Below the pieces are notes generated by a model. That model saw only the letters and a program-made list of their open reading frames with translations, did no database searches and was not told the origin of the DNA. 38,764 nt of DNA from a bacterium (GTDB lineage Bacteria > Zhuqueibacterota > QNDG01 > JABMRT01): contig DSAP01000091.1 in assembly GCA_011046415.1 (NCBI GenBank), positions 1 to 38,764 of the forward strand, read 5' to 3'. Shown one piece after another: positions 1 through 7,232 of the stretch (the stretch's first letter is position 1; every line of letters starts with the position of its first letter). The position numbers were made by a program, and so were the translations under genes.

Positions 1-358
1 ACCGGATACGGGCCTCCTGTTTGATTTCGGCGCCATGGCCGGGAAAGTGCAGAAAATGCTCAAGAACAGCCTCGATTCCCTGGTCAGGCTGGACGGCCTG
101 CTCGCCCTCGAAGTCATCCGCGCCGACGACGAGGTGGACGCCATGAACCGGGAGATGTATCTCCGGGTTTCGAAGGCACTCTGTGATCAGAAGGGAAATC
201 CGAATACCCTCCTTCACCAGTTCATGATCGCACGCCATCTCGAGAGGACCGCCGATCAGGCCACCAACATCGCCGAAGACGTGATCTACATGATCGAAGG
301 CCAGATCGTCCGGCACAAGACGGAAGACTATCGCATGGCACATAAGAAAAGGAAATAA
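1..358 (+). CDS. phoU: PhoU-like phosphate signalling regulator, 3' part only
   Basis: The frame is open from the left edge, so the gene begins outside the window and only about the last 118 codons are present. The visible part matches the C-terminal three-helix bundle of PhoU. It has the family signature near the end (ARHLERTADQATNIAEDVIY), followed by a short basic tail. PhoU proteins are cytoplasmic negative regulators that link the Pst phosphate transporter to the PhoR/PhoB two-component system, and the bundle carries conserved acidic metal-binding residues. Its Pst neighbours would lie to the left and cannot be seen. It converges on hypB with 95 bases between the stop codons. Family identity is secure; the exact role cannot be tested from a fragment. 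Confidence 0.9.
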   Translation, partial: PDTGLLFDFGAMAGKVQKMLKNSLDSLVRLDGLLALEVIRADDEVDAMNREMYLRVSKALCDQKGNPNTLLHQFMIARHLERTADQATNIAEDVIYMIEGQIVRHKTEDYRMAHKKRK

Positions 359-409
359 TCTGTTTTATCCCATGCCCGGAATCAGGGGGCATGCACGGAT
401 TCGGAATCG

Positions 410-439
410 GCGGACGGTTGACACAAAAGGACTGTCCGC
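410..439. terminator. Hairpin between convergent phoU and hypB, possible terminator
   Basis: GCGGACGGT at 410-418 pairs with ACTGTCCGC at 431-439 (9 pairs, one G-U, 12-base loop). A second inverted repeat, CATGCCC/GGGCATG, lies just upstream at 371-377 and 387-393. Both sit between two converging genes, where a two-way terminator would be expected. Neither is followed by a clear T-run on either strand, so intrinsic termination is only a guess. Confidence 0.3.
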
Positions 440-453
440 GTATGTGATGGAAT

Positions 454-1104
454 TTATGGAAGCAGGGTGTCCGACAGCCAGGCGGTCCAGGCTCCGAAAC
501 CTTCTTTTGTCTTTGCGGACATTTCAAAGAGCGTCGCCTTCGGATTAATCCGGAACACATTCTCCCTGAAAACTTCGGACCTGAACTCGACATGCGGCAA
601 GAGATCCGTCTTGTTCAGGATGCAGGTCTTCGCGGCGCGGAAGGCGAGCGGATATTTGAGGGGCTTGTCATCCCCTTCCGTGACACTGAGGATCACCACT
701 TTTTCGTCTTCTCCCAGATCGAACGCCGCCGGGCAGACCAGATTGCCGACGTTCTCGATGAACAGGATGTCCAGATCGTCGAGCGCCAGGGAGTCCATGG
801 CACTCCGGACGAGTCGTGCGTCCAGATGGCAGCCGCCGTGGGTGATGATCTGCACCACGGGCACGCCGTGTTTCGCGATCCGGCGCGCATCGTTGTCGGT
901 CTGCACGTCGCCTTCGATTACGGCCATGCGAATCCGGCCCGCCAGCAAATCGAGCGTCTGTTCGAGGATGGCCGTCTTTCCGGACCCGGGCGAACTGAGC
1001 AGGTCCAGCGTCCGGACATTCTTCCCGCGCAGGATTTCCCGGTTTTCCTTCGCAATGTCTTCGTTTTTCTCCAGAATCCTGCGTTCGACGGTGATGATCT
1101 CCAT
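454..1104 (-). CDS. hypB: HypB, GTPase for nickel insertion into hydrogenase
   Basis: HypB is a SIMIBI-class GTPase that works with HypA to load nickel into [NiFe]-hydrogenase (and sometimes other nickel enzymes) in the cytoplasm. The 216-residue form shows the P-loop SPGSGKT at about 38-44, the metal-site C-H pair in GGCHLDA at about 91-96, a third site cysteine in NLVCP at about 124, the G4 motif NKTD at about 164-167 and SAKT at about 196-199. The His-rich N-terminal tail found in many HypB proteins is absent, so this is the short, non-storing type. I chose the ATG at 1104 because it overlaps the hypA stop as TGATG, which implies translational coupling; a longer frame to 1173 would run into hypA. 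Confident assignment. Confidence 0.95.
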   Translation of the reverse strand: MEIITVERRILEKNEDIAKENREILRGKNVRTLDLLSSPGSGKTAILEQTLDLLAGRIRMAVIEGDVQTDNDARRIAKHGVPVVQIITHGGCHLDARLVRSAMDSLALDDLDILFIENVGNLVCPAAFDLGEDEKVVILSVTEGDDKPLKYPLAFRAAKTCILNKTDLLPHVEFRSEVFRENVFRINPKATLFEMSAKTKEGFGAWTAWLSDTLLP

Positions 1105-1451
1105 CAGTGAATCTCCACGCGTGAGATGTTCATTTCGTTTCCCTGGATGACTTCGGTCTCCGCGGCACCGCATGCCGGGCAGGCAAACTCGAAATCCCGG
1201 ATTCCGAATTCCTTTTCACAGGATTTGCACCGGGCACGGGCCGGTACCCATTCGATCTCCAGGCGGGACTGGGCGAGAGGGGTGTCCGCGATGAGGGCCT
1301 CGAAGGCGAACTGGAGGGATTCGGCGACCAGGGCGGTGAGTTCGCCGATGCGGAGATAGACCGTAATGCTTTTAAATTGGGATCCCGGCCGGCAAGCCAG
1401 GGTTTCTTTCACGATCTCGATGATCTGTTGGGCGATGGCCATCTCATGCAT
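1104..1451 (-). CDS. hypA: HypA, nickel and zinc binding metallochaperone
   Basis: At 115 residues this is the normal length for HypA. It begins MHEM, whose His2 and Glu3 are the known nickel ligands of the family, and carries the structural zinc site CKSC (75-78) and CPAC (91-94). HypA delivers nickel to the hydrogenase large subunit together with HypB, encoded directly downstream with a one-base stop/start overlap. The start is fixed by the MHE requirement, yet no Shine-Dalgarno sequence is visible upstream. A TATATG -10-like box lies only 11 bases before the ATG, so the message could be nearly leaderless. No hydrogenase structural genes are in the window, so the client enzyme is unknown. 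Confidence 0.95.
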   Translation of the reverse strand: MHEMAIAQQIIEIVKETLACRPGSQFKSITVYLRIGELTALVAESLQFAFEALIADTPLAQSRLEIEWVPARARCKSCEKEFGIRDFEFACPACGAAETEVIQGNEMNISRVEIH

Positions 1452-1562
1452 GCAGAATGATACATATAATCAGGGAAAGAGGCAAGAAAAAATTGACGCG
1501 ATTTAGTGGTTGCTTTTCCCATCGGAAAATCGTAATGTGTCTATCAAAAAAAAGGAGACGGA
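1452..1562. promoter_or_regulatory. Divergent hypA/larE promoter region
   Basis: These 111 bases separate the divergent hypA and larE genes and must hold both promoters. An AT-rich patch at 1461-1470 gives a -10-like TATATG for hypA on the minus strand. A TTGACG at 1493-1498 could be a -35 box for larE, but no convincing -10 box follows at 16-18 bases. A strong ribosome binding site, AAGGAG, lies just before the larE ATG. I found no clear NikR-type palindrome. Confidence 0.4.
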
Positions 1563-2387
1563 ATGTCCCTTTCCGTAGCATTGCAGGATAAACTGGACAG
1601 ACTGCGAACAATCCTTGAGGAAATGGGATCGGTGCTCGTCGCCTTTTCAGGCGGGACGGACAGCGCACTGCTCCTGAAGGTCGCACGGGATACCCTGGGA
1701 AACCGTGTCGTCGCGGTGACCGCCGAATCGGAAATTCATCCCGATTTTGAGACCGAAGGCGCACGCGGGTTCGCAAAAGACCTGGGGGCCGGCCATGAAA
1801 TCATCCGTTCCTCGGAAATGGAAAACGCGGTTTTCCTGGAAAATCCGCCGGACCGCTGCTATCACTGCAAAAAATTAATTTTCTCTGCATTGAAATCCGT
1901 CGCGGCGGAGAAAGCGATTCCCTGGGTGGCGGACGGTTCCAATGTGGACGACACAGGAGATTACCGTCCCGGCATGCGGGCATTGGAAGAGCTGCGAATC
2001 CGGAGTCCGCTCAGGGAGGCGGGACTGACCAAGACGGAAATCCGGGAAGTATCGAAGGCTCTCGGACTGCCCACATGGGATCGCCCGGCCATGGCCTGCC
2101 TCGCCTCGCGGATTCCGTATGGGACGCGGATCACGATCGAAGCGCTCAGGCGGATCGCCGAGGCCGAACGGCTCCTGCGGTGTCTCGGATTTCGCCAGGT
2201 CCGCGTACGGGATCACGGAACCGTCGCGCGCATCGAGGTCCTTCCGGAATCACGGAAAGCGTTTTTGGACGAGGAGATGTGCGCCCTCCTCGTGATCAAG
2301 CTCAAACTGCTGGGATATCGTTACGTCGCCCTGGACCTGGAAGGATACCGGACGGGCAGCCTGAACGAGGCATTGAATGCAGGATGA
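1563..2387 (+). CDS. larE: LarE, sacrificial sulfur transferase for the nickel-pincer cofactor
   Basis: LarE adenylates pyridinium-3,5-biscarboxylate mononucleotide and donates sulfur to it, turning carboxylates into thiocarboxylates in NPN cofactor synthesis. In the Lactiplantibacillus enzyme the sulfur comes from its own cysteine. This 274-residue protein has the PP-loop SGGTDS at 29-34, a CYHC pair at 99-102 and ACLASRIPYG with Cys179, which I align with the sulfur-donating cysteine of that enzyme. Some LarE proteins instead use a [4Fe-4S] cluster to carry sulfur; whether CYHC does so here cannot be told. The start has an AAGGAG six bases upstream. It is followed after 276 bases by larB and then larC, which makes the assignment firm. 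Confidence 0.93.
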   Translation: MSLSVALQDKLDRLRTILEEMGSVLVAFSGGTDSALLLKVARDTLGNRVVAVTAESEIHPDFETEGARGFAKDLGAGHEIIRSSEMENAVFLENPPDRCYHCKKLIFSALKSVAAEKAIPWVADGSNVDDTGDYRPGMRALEELRIRSPLREAGLTKTEIREVSKALGLPTWDRPAMACLASRIPYGTRITIEALRRIAEAERLLRCLGFRQVRVRDHGTVARIEVLPESRKAFLDEEMCALLVIKLKLLGYRYVALDLEGYRTGSLNEALNAG

Positions 2388-2599
2388 AGACCGGAATGTC
2401 CCTTCGGCGGTTTCCGCGCGATCACGCCGAGCGTAATAGACACATCGGATGAATAAAACATCTAAGCCGTCGCAGGGTTTTCCTCCTTAAGAACACTCCG
2501 CAAGTCTCATCCCGGGCAAAACCCAAAAGGACCGCGAGCCTCCCCGGATTGATTCATATGATGTGTATCGGTCGATCGAGTTCAGACCGTGCTTTTCTG

Positions 2600-2628
2600 T
2601 TGCTTTTCAGGGAGAAATAATGTATTCT
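2600..2628 (+). promoter_or_regulatory. Candidate sigma-70 promoter for larB-larC
   Basis: TTGCTT at 2600-2605 and TATTCT at 2623-2628 are separated by exactly 17 bases and would start transcription about 30 bases before the larB ATG. This sits in the unusually long 276-base gap between larE and larB, suggesting that larBC can be expressed separately from larE. The rest of that gap (2388-2599) shows no gene and no convincing terminator. Confidence 0.35.
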
Positions 2629-2663
2629 TTATGCACGTAACCCGCCGGTTCAGGAAAGGAAAT

Positions 2664-3416
2664 ATGGATCAGGAAAAACTGACGCAGTTGCTCAAAGACA
2701 TTCGGGACGGCCGGATCGATATCGGCGATGCACTCACCCAATTGCGGGCCTTGCCGTACGAAGACCTCGGGTTCGCCAAGATCGACACCCATCGGGCCCT
2801 GCGCCGGGGATTCCCGGAAGTGATTTTCTGTCAGGGCAAGACCGTGGAACAGGTCCGGGAAATCGTCCGCAAGATGCGGGAGTCTTCAGAAATCATCCTG
2901 GGGATGCGGGCGTCCGAGGAGATCTACCGGGGTGTACGCGAGATCGCGGATGACGTGACATACAATCCCCCCGCCCGCACCATCGTGGTGGGGAAAAAAC
3001 CGGAACCGAGAACACAGGGAACCGTGCTTGTAATCTCTGCGGGGACCGCCGACCTGCCCGTGGCCGAAGAGGCCGCCCTGACCGCCGAAGTGATGGGAAA
3101 CCGTGTCGAACGCCTCACGGATGTCGGCGTGGCCGGCGTCCATCGTCTGTTGCAAAATGTCGTACAGATTCAGAAAGCCACGGCTCTCATCGTCGTGGCA
3201 GGCATGGAAGGCGCCCTGCCCGGGGTCGTCGCCGGTCTGGTCGACAAACCCGTGATCGGCGTTCCCACCAGCGTGGGTTACGGGACGAGTTTCGGCGGCG
3301 TCTCCGCCCTGCTCACCATGCTCAATGCCTGTTCACCGGGCCTGGCCGTCATGAATATCGACAACGGCTTCGGTGCGGGGTACCTGGTGACCCTGATCAA
3401 CCGTCTGGCGGGGTAA
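2664..3416 (+). CDS. larB: LarB, pyridinium-3,5-biscarboxylic acid mononucleotide synthase
   Basis: LarB carboxylates the pyridine ring of nicotinic acid adenine dinucleotide and cleaves the product to the mononucleotide, the first step of NPN cofactor synthesis. The protein is 250 residues. An N-terminal helical part (1-110) is followed by a domain related to AIR carboxylase (PurE) at about 118-245, with SAGTADLPVAEEA and GMEGALPGVVAGLVDKPVIG as the clearest family segments. I chose the ATG at 2664 because AGGAAAGGA lies directly upstream; the frame stays open further back to 2589, but that extension has no family resemblance. larC follows after 78 bases. Confidence 0.93.
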   Translation: MDQEKLTQLLKDIRDGRIDIGDALTQLRALPYEDLGFAKIDTHRALRRGFPEVIFCQGKTVEQVREIVRKMRESSEIILGMRASEEIYRGVREIADDVTYNPPARTIVVGKKPEPRTQGTVLVISAGTADLPVAEEAALTAEVMGNRVERLTDVGVAGVHRLLQNVVQIQKATALIVVAGMEGALPGVVAGLVDKPVIGVPTSVGYGTSFGGVSALLTMLNACSPGLAVMNIDNGFGAGYLVTLINRLAG

Positions 3417-3494
3417 TCTGCCTTTACCGCCTACCCGGAACCCCGTACCCTTTCACCGTCATCTCGTGATGGAATTCAACCACAAGGACAACCA

Positions 3495-4730
3495 GTGAGA
3501 CTCGCCTACTTCGACTGTTTCGCCGGTGCAAGCGGCGATATGATCCTCGGCGCGCTGCTTCACGCCGGACTGGAACTGGAAACCCTGCGCACTGAACTCG
3601 CGAAACTGGATTTATCGGGATACGAAATCCGGGCAAGAAAATGTGTCCGGAAAGGCATCGCGGGAACGAAATTCGACGTGATCATCGAAGGCCATGCGGA
3701 TCAGCCCCATGCCGTTCATAACCGGGGGCATGTTCATAAACCATCTGAACCTCATCATGCCCATCGCACCCTGAAAGACATCCGGCGCCTCATCGACCGC
3801 AGCGGGCTGTCGGACGGGGTGAAAAAGACGGCCATCCGGATTTTTATGCGTCTCGCAGAGGCCGAATCGAAGATTCACGACAGGGCCGTGGACGACATTC
3901 ACTTCCACGAAGTCGGCGCGGTCGATTCGATCATCGACATCGTCGGCGCGGCCATCGGATTCGAACTCCTGGGTATCGGGCGGATTGCCGCATCCCGAAT
4001 CCATGTGGGGTGCGGGACGGTCCAATGCGCTCACGGCACCCTGCCCGTCCCGGCCCCGGCCACGGCCGAGCTTCTGAAAGGCATTCCCGTTTTCTCGAGC
4101 GGAATCGAAGGGGAACTGACCACGCCGACCGGCGCGGCCATACTCACGACGCTGGCGGAAAGTTTCGGACCCATGCCGCCTCTCCGGATCGGGAATATCG
4201 GATACGGTGCCGGCTTCCACGATCTGCCGATCGCCAACATGCTGCGCGTATCGATCGGGGAAACGGACGTGGAAAGCGAATCGGACGCCGTCCGGCTCAT
4301 CGAGACCAACATCGACGACATGAATCCGCAGTTCTATGAACACCTCATGGATAAGCTGTTTGAGGCCGGTGCGAAGGATGTCTTCCTCAATCAGATCATC
4401 ATGAAAAAATCCCGTCCAGGCGTAATTCTGAGCATCATCGCCGATCCTGCGGGGACCGAAGAACTGATCGATCTCGTGTTCCGGGAAACGACCACGCTCG
4501 GTGTGCGCATCTCGGATGTGAAGAAACGCATGATCCTGAAGCAGGAAGTGCGGACTGTCCGAACCCCCTGGGGCGAAGCACGGGTGAAGGTGCGCGTTTT
4601 AACCGACGGTTCGCGGACCTATGAACCGGAATATGAGGATTGCAAGGCACTGGCGAATACCGGGAATATCACCATACAAAAAGTCTATGAGGAATTGAAA
4701 ACACGCGCACGCAAGGAGGAAGAATCATGA
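3495..4730 (+). CDS. larC: LarC, nickel chelatase for the nickel-pincer cofactor
   Basis: LarC inserts nickel into pyridinium-3,5-bisthiocarboxylate mononucleotide in a CTP-dependent reaction, completing the NPN cofactor. The 411-residue protein begins with the typical RLAYFDCFAGASGDM, has a His-rich stretch at 67-90 that probably binds metal, IHFHEVGAVDSIID at 135-148 and TNIDDMNPQ at 271-279. In Lactiplantibacillus plantarum the gene is split into larC1 and larC2 and the full protein needs a programmed ribosomal frameshift. Here the frame is continuous. The start is GTG, supported by AAGGA seven bases upstream and by the conserved N-terminus. Its stop overlaps a small downstream ORF as ATGA. 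Confidence 0.95.
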   Translation: MRLAYFDCFAGASGDMILGALLHAGLELETLRTELAKLDLSGYEIRARKCVRKGIAGTKFDVIIEGHADQPHAVHNRGHVHKPSEPHHAHRTLKDIRRLIDRSGLSDGVKKTAIRIFMRLAEAESKIHDRAVDDIHFHEVGAVDSIIDIVGAAIGFELLGIGRIAASRIHVGCGTVQCAHGTLPVPAPATAELLKGIPVFSSGIEGELTTPTGAAILTTLAESFGPMPPLRIGNIGYGAGFHDLPIANMLRVSIGETDVESESDAVRLIETNIDDMNPQFYEHLMDKLFEAGAKDVFLNQIIMKKSRPGVILSIIADPAGTEELIDLVFRETTTLGVRISDVKKRMILKQEVRTVRTPWGEARVKVRVLTDGSRTYEPEYEDCKALANTGNITIQKVYEELKTRARKEEES

Positions 4731-4807
4731 ATTCTTCCCTTTGGATAATCCGGCGGGGACATCCCGTCCTGGATACCAGCGCCCAGACCGGAAATCTCAT
4801 GGCATGA
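4727..4807 (+). CDS. 26-codon ORF linking larC and the acetyltransferase gene
   Basis: An ATG at 4727 overlaps the larC stop as ATGA and has a near-perfect ribosome binding site (AAGGAGG at 4713-4719). The frame runs for 26 codons and stops at 4805-4807, which overlaps the next ATG at 4804, again as ATGA. The peptide starts MNSSLWIIRRGHPV and resembles nothing I know. It could be a coupling leader, or the 5' stump of a gene once downstream of larC that was cut off when the polysaccharide locus arrived. The translation signals are good; the function is unknown. Confidence 0.4.
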   Translation: MNSSLWIIRRGHPVLDTSAQTGNLMA

Positions 4808-5538
4808 AAACGGTATTCAAAAAAGAAACGCTCTTTGAACTCCATCGGATGCGCGAAAAATGTAAGGCCCGGGATTTCCGCTCCATTTTTTTAACCCCGT
4901 CTCATTTATACCTGTTTGTGATCCTGGTATTGCGCGCATTGATTATCAGACTGATTCCCTCCCGGACAACGATGTATTTCATCAGGAAACCGATTGACAG
5001 CCTGAATCCCGTCAGGCATGAACCCGGATATGTTTTTAAGACTTTCGATCGCTGTTCCGATGAAATTATTCGTTTTGCAGAAGCCCGATCGAGTGAGAAT
5101 AAAGATCTGATCGGTGAAATCTATCTGGACATCCTGAAAAACCGGTTTCAGAAAGGGGTTCTCGCCTGTTCATTGTTGAATGATAAAAATGATATCGTTT
5201 CGATATTCTTTACGTCGAATCAGAGCACTTTCATCGAACAGGTCAGGGAATATTTCGAACCCGAAGATCTTGAAATAATCATTGCTGACATATACACTCT
5301 AAAAGAATACAGGAGAAAAGGACTCTATCTGATCCTGTTGAATCATGCGGGAGCGTATTATTTGAAGCAGGGATTCAAATCATTCGTCATGTGGATCATG
5401 AAACACAACAGGGCGACAGTCATGGCGCAACTCAAAGCGGGTTTTACATCTGTTTTTCAGACAGTGCGCTTGTTTTCCTGGTTTGGAATCAGTAAAGTCT
5501 CCTACAATAAAACGGTTATACCCCTAGATAGACTGTGA
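4804..5538 (+). CDS. GNAT-like acyltransferase of unknown substrate
   Basis: Predicted cytoplasmic protein of 244 residues from the ATG at 4804; a TTG at 4741 would add 21 residues, but the ATG is coupled to the preceding small ORF. A hydrophobic segment lies near residues 36-52. The C-terminal half looks like the GNAT fold: DIYTLKEYRRKGLYLILL provides the acetyl-CoA binding strand and R-x-K-G loop, and MKHNRATVMAQLKAGF resembles the following strand-helix with its N-x-x-(A)-x-x-x-x-x-x-G pattern. Its base composition is AT-rich like the polysaccharide genes it faces, not like larC, so it probably belongs with that locus and may acylate a sugar or amino sugar. Substrate unknown. Confidence 0.6.
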   Translation: MKTVFKKETLFELHRMREKCKARDFRSIFLTPSHLYLFVILVLRALIIRLIPSRTTMYFIRKPIDSLNPVRHEPGYVFKTFDRCSDEIIRFAEARSSENKDLIGEIYLDILKNRFQKGVLACSLLNDKNDIVSIFFTSNQSTFIEQVREYFEPEDLEIIIADIYTLKEYRRKGLYLILLNHAGAYYLKQGFKSFVMWIMKHNRATVMAQLKAGFTSVFQTVRLFSWFGISKVSYNKTVIPLDRL

Positions 5539-5558
5539 TTCATTCATGATAACCGTTT
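5510..5558. terminator. Inverted repeat across two convergent stop codons
   Basis: AAACGGTTAT at 5510-5519 and ATAACCGTTT at 5549-5558 form a perfect 10-bp stem with a 29-base loop. The stem begins inside the acetyltransferase gene and ends inside the convergent gene that stops at 5544, so both stop codons lie in the loop. The position suggests a shared terminator, though T-runs are weak on both sides. Confidence 0.4.
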
Positions 5559-7205
5559 AGACCGTCTCTTCACCGCATCGCCTACGGTATATGTGTTATC
5601 CTGATTGAAAGTATGCGTCGCGATGATTGATTTCTTCCAATCGGGTCTGATGAATTCAACCTCCGACTCCATATATTCCTTTTCATTTAGACGTGTAATC
5701 TCATTCAATCGGTATCCATAGCCGTAACACAGCGAACCATCCTGCGAAGGCCTGATGATCTTCCCCGAATCAACAAAAATCCTGCCGGCGGGTCGGGCCT
5801 TCCTGACATCCGTTACCACGGGATTCAACGGATGGGGAATCCAATCCTCTGAAAATAACGAGTCCGAATAAAACAGATAGAGGGCATCATAATACAGATC
5901 ACTGTTGAATAACGACTCCCTGTCCTGTAGAATACAGGTGAACAGCCACCACTTCTGATGATGAAAAAAAAGGGTTGTATCGACGGCATCCACATTTTCC
6001 ATCAAATTCATCCTGAATTCCCACTTCAGCGGGAAATCCGTACATTCATACAATTCGATGGTTTTGTTGAGCCGGGTTTCCGGGATCATGAATACGCACC
6101 CGCCGTCTTCGAATATAAAAGGATATGACAGGTGATAGTTTCTTTCCAATACCTTTACCGGCTCGTCAAACCCTCCGTTTTCCTTCATTCCGATAACCGA
6201 TATGTGACCCTTTTCTTCTCTATAAGCAAACTCTTCGAAAAAGATATAATGCCGCTCATTCCGGAATAGAATGAACGGATCGGCCCAGAATTTATTTTCG
6301 GGGGGCAGAATTTCCCGGTATCTCTTCAAATCGCTTCTGTCCTTGTTCTCTGCATATATGAGTATCCATTGTTCCCGAAAAATGAAGGTCAGGAATTTTT
6401 CTCGTATCAAGGACAAGAGGTGCCTGACAAGGTGTATTAAGATTTGCCGGCCGGGAGTCTCTACCGTATTCTTTCTTTGATGATTCTCTTTCTGCGGGCC
6501 GAGTCGCTGATCCGGATGAGAAGCCGCCGTCCCCAGCGACGCGGTTCTTAACAGATCCCCGGACAACAAGGTCAAAGACTTCCAGAATAAATTGTTCCTG
6601 TTTCTGTAAACAGATCGTTTATCCGTCATGATATAAGATTCGGAAAAAATGATTTCCTGATCGTTTTCACCACGCATCATGAGCAAACGTACGCGGGTCA
6701 CGGGATCCCGTTCCATCACCTCCCGAAAGCCCGCACATCTCCAGGAATTGGGCTCTCCCCTTCCGAATTGATACCGCCAGACACCCAACCTTACCGCATT
6801 ACATATTCCGCCGTGCACCTTCCCGGGGACAAGCTGAATCATGACGTCCAATGGATGCCGGTTGATCACATGCAAATCGTTTTCGGAAAAGCTTCCCCCT
6901 GCGTTGCCGGATACCCGGTGTATCCTGATTTCTCCATTCGAAGGGAGCAATGACCGGAGATTCTTTTTTTGAAACGCATCGGGGATATCTGTTTTCTTGA
7001 AATAATGACGGTCCGCCCGGCAATACCATTTCAAGAAAAAGGAAAGAAACCTATTATTGTTCGCGGAAGGTATCGCCTCTTTCAGGATGATCCATTCGAT
7101 TCTCAGAAAATCCAAATCGATCAATCTCTTGATCAGAGTATATTGCCACGCCTCGACGACCAGGGAGTCGAGCAATATGCCGATTTTCAGTTTAGGCTCG
7201 CTCAT
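5544..7205 (-). CDS. Formyltransferase-like / GINT1-like fusion protein, putative glycan enzyme
   Basis: A 553-residue cytoplasmic protein with two parts. Residues 1-200 look like a diverged formyltransferase fold: KIGILLDSLVVEAWQY at the start, then DVMIQLVPGKVHGGI and RLGVWRYQFGRGEPNSWRCA, where a true enzyme would have its N-x-H catalytic motif. Here the histidine seems to be missing. Residues 280-540 resemble the five-bladed-propeller domain at the N-terminus of plant glucosamine inositolphosphorylceramide transferase (GINT1), with NKFWADPFIL, YIFFEEF and HLSYPFIFED. Such fusions occur in bacterial surface-polysaccharide loci and their reaction is unknown to me. It is the last gene of the minus-strand series, 27 bases after the ATP-grasp gene. 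Domain recognition is from memory of patterns. Confidence 0.6.
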   Translation of the reverse strand: MSEPKLKIGILLDSLVVEAWQYTLIKRLIDLDFLRIEWIILKEAIPSANNNRFLSFFLKWYCRADRHYFKKTDIPDAFQKKNLRSLLPSNGEIRIHRVSGNAGGSFSENDLHVINRHPLDVMIQLVPGKVHGGICNAVRLGVWRYQFGRGEPNSWRCAGFREVMERDPVTRVRLLMMRGENDQEIIFSESYIMTDKRSVYRNRNNLFWKSLTLLSGDLLRTASLGTAASHPDQRLGPQKENHQRKNTVETPGRQILIHLVRHLLSLIREKFLTFIFREQWILIYAENKDRSDLKRYREILPPENKFWADPFILFRNERHYIFFEEFAYREEKGHISVIGMKENGGFDEPVKVLERNYHLSYPFIFEDGGCVFMIPETRLNKTIELYECTDFPLKWEFRMNLMENVDAVDTTLFFHHQKWWLFTCILQDRESLFNSDLYYDALYLFYSDSLFSEDWIPHPLNPVVTDVRKARPAGRIFVDSGKIIRPSQDGSLCYGYGYRLNEITRLNEKEYMESEVEFIRPDWKKSIIATHTFNQDNTYTVGDAVKRRSKRLS

Positions 7206-7232
7206 TTATTTTTTCCACCGGAATCGTATTTA

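Noticed and set aside
467-1150. 227-codon plus-strand frame opposite hypB
   Set aside because: Ser/Arg-rich with no family pattern; hypB is unmistakable on the other strand.
1452-1562. Possible nickel-sensing riboswitch or NikR site before larE or hypA
   Set aside because: The 111 bases are too short for both promoters and a NiCo-type four-way junction, and no matching palindrome was found.
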